Notes: generated by a model not told the origin, from the sequence alone. 64,000 bases of DNA from Arsenophonus sp045399315 (GCA_045399315.1 DAYVGO010000023.1:1-64000); one strand, 5' to 3'; counted from the first letter of the stretch, positions 38,286 to 46,892 are shown. Translations and numbers: made by a program.

Positions 38286-38875
38286 GGTGACCTCTGACTT
38301 GACATATACCGCTGGTTAAAAAATGCTAATTTTATTTTTTACTTATGACTCTAGCACACTGAATTCATTCGGCTCGCCATATTATACGATAAATTTTTGT
38401 CGTGTGCTTTAGTTATTGCCTTTCTTTGACAAAGATGAAATAAAACAATGTCTAATCACTATGACAATAAAATATATCCTTATCAGATAATTCCGTTATT
38501 TTAATAGATACTTTAATTTTTTATATCATAAATTTCTAGCTTGCTTTTTAAAACCAACTCTATTGATAGAATCTTTTTATGTCTTCTTAACACACCTAAC
38601 TTTATCTACAAAAAACTTCAACTTTCAATCAAAAACAGTCTGATTAATTTAAACAGCTCTGCTGTTCCATACCTAAAATGTTACTTATAAATCAGTTACT
38701 TCCATTGTAAAACTAATATATAAACTTAATGCCACTAGTGTACAAGGGATTAGAGAGAAGGCAAAATATAACCGTCATTAACCCGTAGTAGAAATCGAAA
38801 AATAGTATCGCCAGATAGAAATATTTTAGTAATTTTAATATAGAATCTGCGAATAAATAAAATAATGGAGAAAAA
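38286..38875. other. Spacer between pfkA and luxI
   Basis: About 590 AT-rich bases with no gene. It must hold the divergent promoters of pfkA and luxI. I see no convincing 20-base lux box; the only weak candidate is the CACTAGTGTAC segment near 38733-38743. The luxI start has a good ribosome binding site (AATGGAGAAAA) at about 38863-38873. Confidence 0.5.
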
Positions 38876-39538
38876 ATGTTAGAAATATTTGATGTGAACT
38901 ACAGCCTTTTGACAGAAAAAAAATCAAAAGAGCTATTCACACTAAGAAAAGAAATATTTAAAGATCGTCTTAACTGGGCAGTCAACTGTACTAATGGTAT
39001 GGAGTTTGATGAATATGATAATGATAAGACTAACTATCTATTCGGCGTAACAAGTAACACCATCATCTGTAGTGTTAGATTTATTGAAATGCAATTTCCT
39101 AATATGATCACAGGCACATTTGCTCCTTTTTTTAAACAACTTAATATCCCAAAAGGCAATTATATTGAATCAAGCCGCTTTTTTGTGGCTAAAAACCGAA
39201 CACGTAATAGAAATTGCAATAAAGATCCCGTCTGCTTTATATTATTTTTAGCAATGCTCAATTATGCAAAAAAAAATAGATATGATGGGATTCTTACAAT
39301 TGTCAGTCACGCAATGTTAAAGATTTTAGAGAGTTCAGGTTGGGGTATTTCAATCATTGAACAAGGTATATCGGAAAAAAACGAAAAAATGTATTTAATA
39401 CTTTTACCTGTAGACTTTGAAAACCAAAATCAATTAATCGAAAAAATAAGAAGCCATTATGACAGCCTTATTAATAATAAATTAAAACAATGGCCATTAA
39501 TATATCCATCATTTGGAGACAGGTTTAATAAGTTGTAG
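38876..39538 (+). CDS. LuxI-family N-acyl-homoserine lactone synthase
   Basis: Makes an acyl-homoserine lactone signal from S-adenosylmethionine and acyl-ACP. The 220 residues keep the catalytic and SAM-site residues of the family: R24, F28 and W34 (TLRKEIFKDRLNW), D45 and D48 (EFDEYD), R68, F82, and E98/R101 in YIESSRFFV. Length is typical (about 210-220). The closest arrangement is that of EsaI, ExpI, YenI and SwrI, convergent with a LuxR gene whose end it overlaps by 30 bases. Chain length of the signal cannot be read with confidence. The gene is very AT-rich (many AAA and ATT codons), like its partner. It is intact amid heavy decay. Confidence 0.95.
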   Translation: MLEIFDVNYSLLTEKKSKELFTLRKEIFKDRLNWAVNCTNGMEFDEYDNDKTNYLFGVTSNTIICSVRFIEMQFPNMITGTFAPFFKQLNIPKGNYIESSRFFVAKNRTRNRNCNKDPVCFILFLAMLNYAKKNRYDGILTIVSHAMLKILESSGWGISIIEQGISEKNEKMYLILLPVDFENQNQLIEKIRSHYDSLINNKLKQWPLIYPSFGDRFNKL

Positions 39539-40246
39539 CTCAACACCAAGTCTTATTGCATGCTTAGCATTCACAACTCCTAATTTTTTGACAACATTGC
39601 CAATATGAAATTTTACTGTACCCAACTTTATACTTAGTATGGTTGCAATTTCCTGGTATGTTTTACCCATACTAGCCCAATATAAAATTTCATTTTCACG
39701 TGGTGAAAAAAAATTCTTTCCGCCTACCGGACTATAGTAGGCTTGTTGAGTCATCTCTTGATATAGAGAGGTGATCTTTTCATGCACAGTAACCAGAAGC
39801 ATTTGTAAATCACCTTTATTCTCTTTTACTTTCTCTTCTATGTCCATGACTCTCCCTCCATCCATCACAATCGACAATATAGCAAGATAGTTATTACAAT
39901 CATGAAGTACGAAAGTATAACCATTCATTACATTATAATTTCTTGAGATATTAAAAATCTTGGCAAAACTGATTAAATCATTAACAGAGAAATTTTCATC
40001 CCAAGTAAAAGGAGTAACTCTATTAAGGGCAGCTAAGACTACTGGATCTATTTGTTGATAATGCTTTTTCTTGTATATCTCAACCCATTCAGCTGGATAA
40101 TTTGAGATGATTAACACTTGCAGTGGATTTTTCTTATTGAAAATCATATATGCATATTTGAAATCCCCAAAAACAGCCAATTTCCTATCTAAATAATTTT
40201 TTATTGAGTTATCTATTCCCTCATTACCATAAAATAACCCTGACAT
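39509..40246 (-). CDS. LuxR-family quorum-sensing regulator
   Basis: Signal-binding transcription factor partner of the adjacent synthase. The 245 residues have an autoinducer-binding domain (about 15-160) with the family's W54, Y58, D67, P68 and W82 (PAEWVEIYKKKHYQQIDP, PFTWDE), and a C-terminal helix-turn-helix (about 178-240) with FSPRENEILYWASMGKTYQE and GTVKFHIGNVVKKLGV. The convergent overlap with luxI resembles the EsaR/ExpR/YenR group, many of which act as repressors released by the signal; that mode is an inference. The start ATG 40246 has AGGAGGTTATGTC upstream. Intact. Confidence 0.95.
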   Translation of the reverse strand: MSGLFYGNEGIDNSIKNYLDRKLAVFGDFKYAYMIFNKKNPLQVLIISNYPAEWVEIYKKKHYQQIDPVVLAALNRVTPFTWDENFSVNDLISFAKIFNISRNYNVMNGYTFVLHDCNNYLAILSIVMDGGRVMDIEEKVKENKGDLQMLLVTVHEKITSLYQEMTQQAYYSPVGGKNFFSPRENEILYWASMGKTYQEIATILSIKLGTVKFHIGNVVKKLGVVNAKHAIRLGVELQLIKPVSK

Positions 40247-40309
40247 TTGACATAACCTCCTAAGTAAAATAATAAACTTCCATGTACAGCCAAAAGTATA
40301 GTATAAAAC

Positions 40310-40323
40310 TAGACTTAAGTCTA
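40310..40323. promoter_or_regulatory. 14-base palindrome upstream of luxR
   Basis: TAGACTTAAGTCTA is a perfect palindrome about 64 bases upstream of the luxR start. Reading toward luxR it precedes TATACT-like sequence, so it could overlap the promoter and be an operator. It does not match the classical lux box, so the binding factor is unknown. Confidence 0.4.
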
Positions 40324-40381
40324 ACTACAATCAATCCATAAAAAAAGGTAAAGTCATTGCCAGATGTTTTATAATAACAAT

Positions 40382-40415
40382 AAAAAAACCTGACCTCATA
40401 TAAAGTAAAGTCAGG
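40382..40415 (-). terminator. Rho-independent terminator on the minus strand
   Basis: On the minus strand CCTGAC (40410-40415) and GTCAGG (40389-40394) form a stem followed by TTTTTTT (40382-40388). It points toward luxR, about 135 bases before its start, and would end transcripts coming from the empty region to the right. No intact gene there uses it now, so it may be a remnant of a lost gene or insulation for luxR. Confidence 0.65.
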
Positions 40416-40423
40416 CTGCCAAG

Positions 40424-41316
40424 TTGGCCAACACCAGGGAAATTTATTTCCTATATATCATAAAGCCTTATCGCCAGCAGAAGCAAGATGTCTCTGTTGG
40501 CTTCATAGCTTTTTTTATCATTGTTTAGTACCTACAACTCTCTTTTTTCTTTACAAACCTTTATTTTATTATTATATATTAATGCCTTACACTTAACTAA
40601 CAGATAAACTTTTGCTTACAAATTTATTCATAATTAAATTAAAATATCGTCTAATTAGCCATATTTCATTCTAAAAATCGGTTCAATATATACTCAATTA
40701 CACTAGAAACTTCACTTATTCATATAACAAGCATCCTATATATTAAAATAATCTAAGAATTTTACGATATAAAAAATATTAGAGATAGCCTAATCTTTAT
40801 GAAAATAGATGTGCTAAATAAGTAACCTTTTTGCCGTTAGACGTATCTCATGATTAAATTCTTCAATGTATTATTAATTAACAACATTATTACAATAGCA
40901 TAAAATCATAGCAGCATAAGTGTATTATTTAGCCACTTAGTTCTGCATATTGAGTGATAGCTTATTTATATTTAATTTTATTGGTTTTTATAAATCTATC
41001 TTTGGTTGTGTACTTAGAAAACAGCTGTACCTAGATAACTGAGCAAATATTGTACTGTCGCTATTCTTATATATGACCAAATGATTGAATGACAACTGTG
41101 GGCTGTTGACATATTTCACTGCCAGCTAGATGAAAATGCTGGAAAGGGTTACCACTTTGCCAATAGGAAACGCCCCAATTAGAACCTTTATCTAGTATTA
41201 GCAAGCATTCTACCCACCTTTAGAGCATTTTAGTGTATAACTCGTTTTATTGATGATTCACAAAACATCTTTTTCTGTCTGTGATTTGCTTGAATTCAGT
41301 GGAAATAGAACAATGT
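40424..41316. other. Gene-free region between luxR and the toxin-antitoxin relic
   Basis: About 900 AT-rich bases without an intact gene. On the minus strand at about 41090-41215 one frame reads DKGSNWGVSYWQSGNPFQHF followed by HLAGSEICQQPTVV, which looks coding in composition but which I cannot assign; it lies just downstream of the doc relic and has stops around it. The rest shows no readable frame. Confidence 0.5.
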
Positions 41317-41713
41317 TCAGCGAATTGAGTTAATACGCTCCGCCAAATCCGTTAGGTGCTGAGCTAACTAAATAACAGTTTTTTCTTCCTTTCCGTAGCA
41401 GTTTCTACCGTTAACTTTTCCAACATATTATCGTTATTGCGGAACTTAATACCGTTGTGGTAGCGAAAAGCCATGATAATAAAATCACGCTACGTTTATT
41501 ACCATCACTAAAGATATAACCGTGGGCAATAACCATCCAGTAAGTGGTGGCCAGTTTAAAAAGATTAGTAACGCCTGCATAGTATGTACGGTTTTACAGC
41601 CGAAAGATAAGTGCTTTCGCTCTGCCGGGATCGGACATTGCAACAACACCAGGAAGACATTGCAATATACGATCATGTAAAGCTGTAACTTGTTGTACAC
41701 TAAACCATATCAT
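41317..41713 (-). pseudogene. doc: doc relic, Fic/Doc-family toxin
   Basis: Doc toxins of phd-doc modules phosphorylate EF-Tu and stop translation. The frame starts ATG at 41713 (MIWFSVQQVTALHDRIL) and reads CLPGVVAMSDPGRAKALIF before a TAA near 41600. It continues in the same frame as NRTYYAGVTNLFKLATTYW and the Fic/Doc catalytic motif AHGYIFSDGNKR, with the histidine, aspartate, asparagine and arginine intact. After a shift near 41487 the family C-terminus is readable as FRYHNGIKFRNNDNMLEKL and LAQHLTDLAERINSIR, with further breaks. The start overlaps the stop of the antitoxin relic (TAATG), the typical operon junction. It cannot give an active toxin. A 71-residue open frame in this interval (41485-41700) is only a shadow. 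Confidence 0.85.
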
Positions 41714-41932
41714 TAGTTGGTTAGCGCCTCTACCGTGCGTCCATAACTCTGCATAATCACATTAAACTCTGCAACCAATTTAACGTTCTGGTATGTCTAG
41801 AATTCAGCCTTGCTGATAAATAACAGCTAAATTACCATCTCTGCTGGTGATTTCAACTGGCTCACCATGAGTGACTGTATCCAGTACTTATGACATATTG
41901 GCACGAGCTTGAATTGAGGTGTATGTACGCAT
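41713..41932 (-). pseudogene. phd: phd relic, antitoxin of phd-doc
   Basis: The frame starts at ATG 41932, eight bases after AGGAGA, with MRTYTSIQARANMS, then a TAA stop where the family has a residue such as K or E. Reading through, it continues VLDTVTHGEPVEITSRDGNL, the typical Phd/YefM fold, then meets a TGA near 41811. The C-terminus is readable in another frame as LVAEFNVIMQSYGRTVEALT ending in TAA at 41713. Length would be about 73 residues, standard for Phd. Stop codons and a frameshift mean the antitoxin is dead along with its toxin. Confidence 0.82.
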
Positions 41933-41948
41933 ATTGCTTCTCCTGAAA

Positions 41949-41965
41949 TGCACATATAATGTGCA
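41949..41965 (-). promoter_or_regulatory. Operator-like palindrome before phd
   Basis: TGCACATATAATGTGCA, two perfect 7-base arms around 3 bases, lies 17 bases before the antitoxin start codon. Phd-type antitoxins repress their own promoter by binding palindromes in this position, so this is the likely autoregulatory operator. It is preserved although the genes are not. Confidence 0.6.
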
Positions 41966-42009
41966 TGTCATTCAACAATAAAAATTGATGGATTATTAAT
42001 TATACAACC

Positions 42010-42873
42010 TTATTCGATATTCTGGATCTGCTCACGCATTTGTTCTATTAGTACTTTTAATTCAATAGCAGAATTAGTTACTTGATTATTAATAGACTTT
42101 GATGCCAAGGTATTTGCTTCACGGTTAAATTCCTGCATCATAAAATCTAAACGACGGCCAACAGCTTCTTGCTTTTTGAGAATATTACGTGTCTCTTTAA
42201 CATGAGCATCAAGTCTATCAAGCTCTTCTGCAACATCAATACGTTGAGCTAACATGATAAGCTCCTGCTCTAAACGATTATTATCTATCTGAATTTCTGC
42301 CTCTTCTAACTTTGTTTGTAAGCGCTCACGCTGCCATTTTAAAATTTCAGGCATTTGGCGACGAACTTGTTGAATTTCCTGATAAACAGCATCTAGCCGT
42401 TGCTCTATCAGTATTTTCAGCATCTTCCCTTCACTTTCCCGATTGCGAATAAAATCATCTAACACAAGTTCTAACTCTTTAAGTAAATGCACACCAATAA
42501 CATCCACGTCCTGCTCCTGAGCGGACATAACACCATGCCAACGAAGAATTTCTAGCGGATTAATTTTTCCTTCACCACTACACTCCTTTACCCATTTAGC
42601 AGTTCTAATCAATTGCTTAGCTAACTCTTCATTCAGGACTAATTCACTCTGCTGATGTGAACTAAGTTCAAAACGTAAACTACACTCTACTTTACCGCGT
42701 GTTAATCGGGCACGCAAACGCTCACGAATAACCGGCTCCAGACTTTTAAATTGTTCAGGCAAGCGAATATAAGTTTCAAGATAACGTTGATTAACGGAAC
42801 GCAGCTCCCAAGCCGCATTTCCCCATTCACTTTTTATATCTCGTCGTGCAAAAGCGGTCATACTATGGATCAT
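42010..42873 (-). CDS. yicC: YicC family endoribonuclease
   Basis: Conserved cytoplasmic protein; E. coli YicC has been characterised as an endoribonuclease acting on small RNAs such as RyhB. The 287 residues have the same length as E. coli and begin MIHSMTAFARRDIKSEWGNAAWELRSVNQRYLE, the YicC N-terminal domain. The DUF1732 C-terminus is also present (EAVGRRLDFMMQEFNREANTLASKS, ending EQMREQIQNIE). It is divergent from rph across 118 bases, as in E. coli. Intact. Confidence 0.95.
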   Translation of the reverse strand: MIHSMTAFARRDIKSEWGNAAWELRSVNQRYLETYIRLPEQFKSLEPVIRERLRARLTRGKVECSLRFELSSHQQSELVLNEELAKQLIRTAKWVKECSGEGKINPLEILRWHGVMSAQEQDVDVIGVHLLKELELVLDDFIRNRESEGKMLKILIEQRLDAVYQEIQQVRRQMPEILKWQRERLQTKLEEAEIQIDNNRLEQELIMLAQRIDVAEELDRLDAHVKETRNILKKQEAVGRRLDFMMQEFNREANTLASKSINNQVTNSAIELKVLIEQMREQIQNIE

Positions 42874-42991
42874 ATTTCGTTCCTTTAGATAAAAATTAGA
42901 TTATAACCTTGAGTGAAACCATAGGATAGGCATTCAACGTTGAAGAACGTATAATGCGCCACTAATATTATTTAACCACGGAGATATCACC

Positions 42992-43708
42992 ATGCGCCCA
43001 GAAAATAGAGAGGCCGATCAGGTGCGCCCTATTAGGATCACTCGCCAATATACTAAACATGCTGAAGGTTCTGTTCTTATTGAATTTGGTGATACCAAAG
43101 TATTATGTAACGCCACAATTGAAGAAGGCGTTCCCCGCTTTTTAAAAGGCCAATCCCAAGGTTGGATAACTGCAGAATATGGTATGTTACCACGGGCAAC
43201 AAATTCCCGTAATATACGTGAAGCAGCAAAAGGCAAACAAACCGGTCGTACTATGGAGATACAACGCCTTATTGCTCGTTCTCTACGAGCCGCGGTTGAT
43301 TTAAAACAATTAGGTGAATATACCATTACACTAGATTGTGATGTTATTCAGGCTGATGGAGGTACTCGCACCGTTGCAATTTCTGGTGCTTGTGTCGCTT
43401 TAATTGATGCATTAAATAAGATGATCGCAGAAGGAAAACTGAAAAAAAGCCCGCTCAAATCTATGGTTGCTGCGGTTTCGGTTGGCATAGTGGGTGGCAA
43501 ACCTATTTGTGATCTAGAATATAGTGAAGACTCTATAGCAGAAACAGATATGAATGTTGTCATGATGGATAATGGTAAAATGATCGAAGTTCAAGGTACT
43601 GCCGAAGGTGAGCCATTTAGTCATGAGGAACTACTATCGCTACTTTCTTTAGCTAAAAATGGCTTACAAACTATTTTTACAGCACAGAAACAAGCGTTAG
43701 AACAATAA
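42992..43708 (+). CDS. rph: Ribonuclease PH
   Basis: Phosphorolytic 3'-5' exoribonuclease that trims tRNA 3' ends. The 238 residues match E. coli: RPENREADQVRPIRITRQYT, EFGDTKVLCNATIEEGVPRF, GWITAEYGMLPRATNSRNIRE (contains the phosphate-binding and catalytic residues), LDCDVIQADGGTRTVAISGA, and the C-terminal segment GTAEGEPFSHEELLSLLSLA. Unlike E. coli K-12, where rph is frameshifted, this copy is complete. It is followed after 73 bases by pyrE. The spacer before pyrE contains no obvious GC-rich attenuator hairpin. Confidence 0.96.
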   Translation: MRPENREADQVRPIRITRQYTKHAEGSVLIEFGDTKVLCNATIEEGVPRFLKGQSQGWITAEYGMLPRATNSRNIREAAKGKQTGRTMEIQRLIARSLRAAVDLKQLGEYTITLDCDVIQADGGTRTVAISGACVALIDALNKMIAEGKLKKSPLKSMVAAVSVGIVGGKPICDLEYSEDSIAETDMNVVMMDNGKMIEVQGTAEGEPFSHEELLSLLSLAKNGLQTIFTAQKQALEQ

Positions 43709-43781
43709 ACTTTTGACATCTTTTTAGCTGTTCTTTTTGGCTGTTAAATTAAAACGAGAATAAATTAAAGAGGAAAATTTG

Positions 43782-44438
43782 ATGAAAGGTTATCAGCGCG
43801 AATTTATTAAACTCGCCATGAAAAAAAAAGCATTAGAATTTGGTGAATTTACGTTGAAATCTGGTCGTAAGAGCCCCTATTTCTTTAATACTGGCCTCTT
43901 TAATACAGGTAAAGATTTAGCCGCACTCGGTCATTTTTATGCGCAAGCCTTTATGGATCATAATCCTTCATGTGACATTATCTTTGGTCCGGCATATAAA
44001 GGTATTCCAATCGTAACAACCACTGTAGTTGTCCTATCTGAACACTATCACTTTGATAAACCTTACTGTTTTAATCGTAAAAAAGCTAAAAAACATGGTG
44101 AGGGTGGCGAGTTAGTCGGTAGCCCATTAAAAGGAAATGTTGTGATAGTCGACGACGTTATTACAGCAGGAGCAGCAATTAATGAATCTGCAGAAATTAT
44201 TAAGCGACATAAAGCTAAGCTTAGTGCAGTGATATTAAGTCTAGACCGTCAGGAGAAAGGTGAAAAGAACCTATCAGCAGTACAGGAAACCGAAAAAAAA
44301 TTCAAATGCAAAGTATTTTCTATCATCACCTTGAATGACTTAATTGTTTATTTAAGTGAAAATCCTAATATGGAAAACCATTTAGCTACGATGAAAGCTT
44401 ATCGTGAGAATTATGGTATCACTCCCGTTAATAAATAG
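43782..44438 (+). CDS. pyrE: Orotate phosphoribosyltransferase PyrE
   Basis: Makes orotidine-5'-phosphate from orotate and PRPP in pyrimidine synthesis. Start at ATG 43782 behind AAGAGGAAAA gives 218 residues, with E. coli at 213. Motifs: KSGRKSPYFFNTGLFNTGKDL near residue 26, FGPAYKGIPI, the mobile loop RKKAKKHGEGGELVGSPLKG and the PRPP signature VVIVDDVITAGAAINES (family DDVITAGTAI). Retention of pyrE points to pyrimidine synthesis being kept at least in part. Convergent with slmA. Confidence 0.95.
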   Translation: MKGYQREFIKLAMKKKALEFGEFTLKSGRKSPYFFNTGLFNTGKDLAALGHFYAQAFMDHNPSCDIIFGPAYKGIPIVTTTVVVLSEHYHFDKPYCFNRKKAKKHGEGGELVGSPLKGNVVIVDDVITAGAAINESAEIIKRHKAKLSAVILSLDRQEKGEKNLSAVQETEKKFKCKVFSIITLNDLIVYLSENPNMENHLATMKAYRENYGITPVNK

Positions 44439-44474
44439 AAAATCAGAACCTTGTAAAACTTAATTCGCTAGCAT

Positions 44475-44505
44475 AAAAAAAGCTCCGCCCAAATATAAGG
44501 CGGAG
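44475..44505 (-). terminator. Terminator between pyrE and slmA
   Basis: CTCCGCC (44483-44489) pairs with GGCGGAG (44499-44505). On the minus strand the stem is followed by CTTTTTTT, so it is a rho-independent terminator for slmA, which ends at 44524; the hairpin may also help end pyrE transcripts. Confidence 0.85.
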
Positions 44506-44523
44506 TGAGTAGTACACAATTAA

Positions 44524-45123
44524 CTATTGCAGTTGCGCTAAAATCATAGGCCAGCGTGCATCAAACTCTTTAGTTGGACAGTAGCGGAACTCTGAACGTA
44601 CAAAACGCGATAACATACCTTCACAAAACACTAATAATTGAGATGCTAATAAACTTTCATCATAACTAAAGCTCTGCTTATCCCGTATTTTTCTTTCCTT
44701 TAAAACCTGTCTAAATTGTGCTTCGATACGTTCAAATAATTGACTAATTCTATCTTGCAATTGAACTTGCTCAAACATCAATGCATGTGCCGTCATTATA
44801 CGTGTTAAGCCGGGATTTTTCTCCGCAAAACCCAGTATCAACATCAAAATCAACCGAATACGCCTGATAGTATCTTTCTCATCTTGTAGAATCAGATTAA
44901 TACGTGAAATTAAAGAATCTTCAATAAATTCAATAAGACTATCAAACATTTTTCCCTTACTAGGGAAATGTCGGTAAAGTGCCGCTTCTGACACACCAAC
45001 ATTACTTGCCAATTTAGCGGTGGTAATGCGCTGGCTACCATCACTCGTTTCCAACATTTGTGCAAGCACTTGCAAGATTTCCTCACGCCTGTTTTTCTTC
45101 TTTGCTATCTCTTTTCCTGCCAT
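44524..45123 (-). CDS. slmA: Nucleoid occlusion factor SlmA
   Basis: TetR-family DNA-binding protein that blocks FtsZ assembly over the nucleoid. The start at ATG 45123 (MAGKEIAKKKNRREEILQVLAQMLE) gives 199 residues against 198 in E. coli; an earlier in-frame start lacks conservation. The N-terminal helix-turn-helix is ITTAKLASNVGVSEAALYRHFPSKGKMFDSLIEFIEDSL, at about residues 30-70. The C-terminal region has FCEGMLSRFVRSEFRYCPT. It is followed by a clear terminator and preceded by dut, the E. coli order. Intact. Confidence 0.95.
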   Translation of the reverse strand: MAGKEIAKKKNRREEILQVLAQMLETSDGSQRITTAKLASNVGVSEAALYRHFPSKGKMFDSLIEFIEDSLISRINLILQDEKDTIRRIRLILMLILGFAEKNPGLTRIMTAHALMFEQVQLQDRISQLFERIEAQFRQVLKERKIRDKQSFSYDESLLASQLLVFCEGMLSRFVRSEFRYCPTKEFDARWPMILAQLQ

Positions 45124-45238
45124 GTCTAAACAAGACCCCTGATAAAACAACAAAACAGACCAAGCAATCTTTGCTCCTCATCATTTATAAGGTATAAAGA
45201 TTTAACAAATTGATAATATCTTATAAATAACAAAATTA

Positions 45239-45697
45239 TTATTGACGACCTGAATGACCAAAACCACCACAACCCCGTTTTGTCGTCTCAAAATCCTGTA
45301 CGATCGTAAATTCAGCTTGAACAACTGGGACAAAAACCATTTGTGCGATACGTTCACCAGGTTCAATCGTGAAACTTTTATCACCACGATTCCAGACCGA
45401 AACCATCAACTCACCTTGATAATCAGAATCGATTAAACCGATCAAATTTCCCAACACAACTCCATGCTTATGTCCTAAGCCTGAACGAGGAAGAATGACA
45501 GCAGCCAATTGTTGATCTGCAATATGTACAGCTAACCCTGTGGGTAATAGCTTAGTTTGATCTGGTTCTAATTGAATAGCTTGATCTAAGCAAGCTCTTA
45601 GATCTAATCCAGCAGATCCCTCTGTGGCATAAGTTGGTAAAGGAAATTCGTTTCCTACACGAGGATCAATAATTTTAATGTCTATTTTTTTCTTCAT
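45239..45697 (-). CDS. dut: dUTP diphosphatase Dut
   Basis: Trimeric enzyme hydrolysing dUTP to dUMP, keeping uracil out of DNA. Start ATG 45697 (MKKKIDIKIIDPRVGNEF) gives 152 residues, one more than E. coli. The five dUTPase motifs are visible: GSAGLDLRA, LPRSGLGHKHG, NLIGLIDSDYQGELMVSVWN, ERIAQMVFVPV and the C-terminal lid RGCGGFGHSG. In the lid a residue that is Glu in E. coli is Cys; its role is not known to be critical. The 5' end overlaps coaBC by 23 bases. Essential in E. coli and intact here. Confidence 0.94.
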   Translation of the reverse strand: MKKKIDIKIIDPRVGNEFPLPTYATEGSAGLDLRACLDQAIQLEPDQTKLLPTGLAVHIADQQLAAVILPRSGLGHKHGVVLGNLIGLIDSDYQGELMVSVWNRGDKSFTIEPGERIAQMVFVPVVQAEFTIVQDFETTKRGCGGFGHSGRQ

Positions 45698-46892
45698 AAC
45701 GTTGAAGTATCTCATCAAGTAAACGGTGACCAAGCTCTAATTTATGACTATGAGGTAAATGCATTTCTTGATCTTGCCAAAATAAATGCAGTGCATTATT
45801 TTCTGAATTAAATCCATGATCAGGCAACGAAATATCATTTGCACAAATAAGATCCAAATTTTTTTGAATACGCTTATTACGAGCATATTCTTCCACATTT
45901 TGTGTCTCTGCTGCAAATCCAACGACATAAGGACGATTTTTAGTCAACTTACCAACACTTGCCACAATATCAGGATTTTTTACCAATGTTAGCGTAATTT
46001 CCTCTGCCTGCTTTTTTATTTTTTCTTTTGTGAACGCTTTTGGTCGATAATCAGCAACCGCGGCACAACTAATAAAAATTTGTTGTTTATCAATTATCTT
46101 ATGTACTTGGTTATACATCTCTAACGCGCTGACAACATCAATACGTTTAACACCTGGTGGCGAGGGTAAATTAACTGGACCTGCAATAAGTGTTACCTTA
46201 GCCCCTCGCTCTGCAGCCGCTTGCGCTATCAAGAAACCCATTTTTCCCGAACTATGATTAGTCACAAAACGAACTGGATCGATCTCCTCTTGTGTTGGCC
46301 CCGCCGTAATTGCTAAATGCAGGTTTACCATATCTGACGTATGTTGAAAACTATTCACAGCCAATTCGGCAATAGCTAAAGGATCTAGCATTCGACCAGG
46401 ACCAACATCACCACAGGCTTGGCTCCCTTCATCAGGCCCCCAAACTAAAACCTGACGTTCTTTAAGTATTGCAATATTCTGCTGAGTAATATTAGCTCGA
46501 TACATTTGCTGGTTCATTGCCGGCACAACAGCTATTTTTGCCTGTGAAGCTAAACAGACGGTTGTTAATAAATCATTAGCCATACCAATAGATAAACGAG
46601 CAAGCAAATCGGCAGTAGCAGGAGCTAAAATAATTAAATCCGCCCATTTACCTAATTCAATATGACCCATTGCAGCCTCTGTGGCAGGATCTAATAAATC
46701 ATCAGCAACTGGATAGCCCGAAACAGCCTGTAGGGTCAACGGTGTAATGAAAGATTTAGCGGCATCAGTCATTACAACACGGACAATTGCACCACGATCA
46801 CGCAAACGGCGAACTAATTCCGGTGTTTTACAAACAGCAATACCGCCACTAACGCCAAGTACGATATGTTTACCTATAAGTTCTGCCATCAT
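45675..46892 (-). CDS. coaBC: Phosphopantothenoylcysteine synthetase/decarboxylase CoaBC
   Basis: Bifunctional enzyme for two consecutive steps of coenzyme A synthesis. The N-terminal CoaC flavoprotein half (about 1-190) has VLGVSGGIAVCKTPELVR, the active histidine in AMGHIELGKWAD, PAMNQQMY and the cysteine motif ACGDVGPGRML. The C-terminal CoaB half has ITAGPTQEEIDPVRFVTNHSSGKMG and KKNPDIVASVGKL-like sequence ending in NNALHLFWQDQEMHLP. Start is ATG 46892 or 46889. 405 residues, the E. coli size. Together with coaD at 56993 it points to CoA synthesis from pantothenate being kept. Confidence 0.95.
   Translation of the reverse strand: MMAELIGKHIVLGVSGGIAVCKTPELVRRLRDRGAIVRVVMTDAAKSFITPLTLQAVSGYPVADDLLDPATEAAMGHIELGKWADLIILAPATADLLARLSIGMANDLLTTVCLASQAKIAVVPAMNQQMYRANITQQNIAILKERQVLVWGPDEGSQACGDVGPGRMLDPLAIAELAVNSFQHTSDMVNLHLAITAGPTQEEIDPVRFVTNHSSGKMGFLIAQAAAERGAKVTLIAGPVNLPSPPGVKRIDVVSALEMYNQVHKIIDKQQIFISCAAVADYRPKAFTKEKIKKQAEEITLTLVKNPDIVASVGKLTKNRPYVVGFAAETQNVEEYARNKRIQKNLDLICANDISLPDHGFNSENNALHLFWQDQEMHLPHSHKLELGHRLLDEILQRYEEKNRH

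Noticed and set aside
38725..38750. Possible lux box before luxI
   Set aside because: Only a partial palindrome (CACTAGTG) is seen; the 20-base consensus is not met.
41485..41700. 71-residue minus-strand open frame, hydrophobic
   Set aside because: It is a different frame over the doc relic; the real reading with the Fic motif runs in another frame.
43709..43781. pyrE attenuator
   Set aside because: No GC-rich hairpin with T-run in the rph-pyrE spacer, unlike E. coli.
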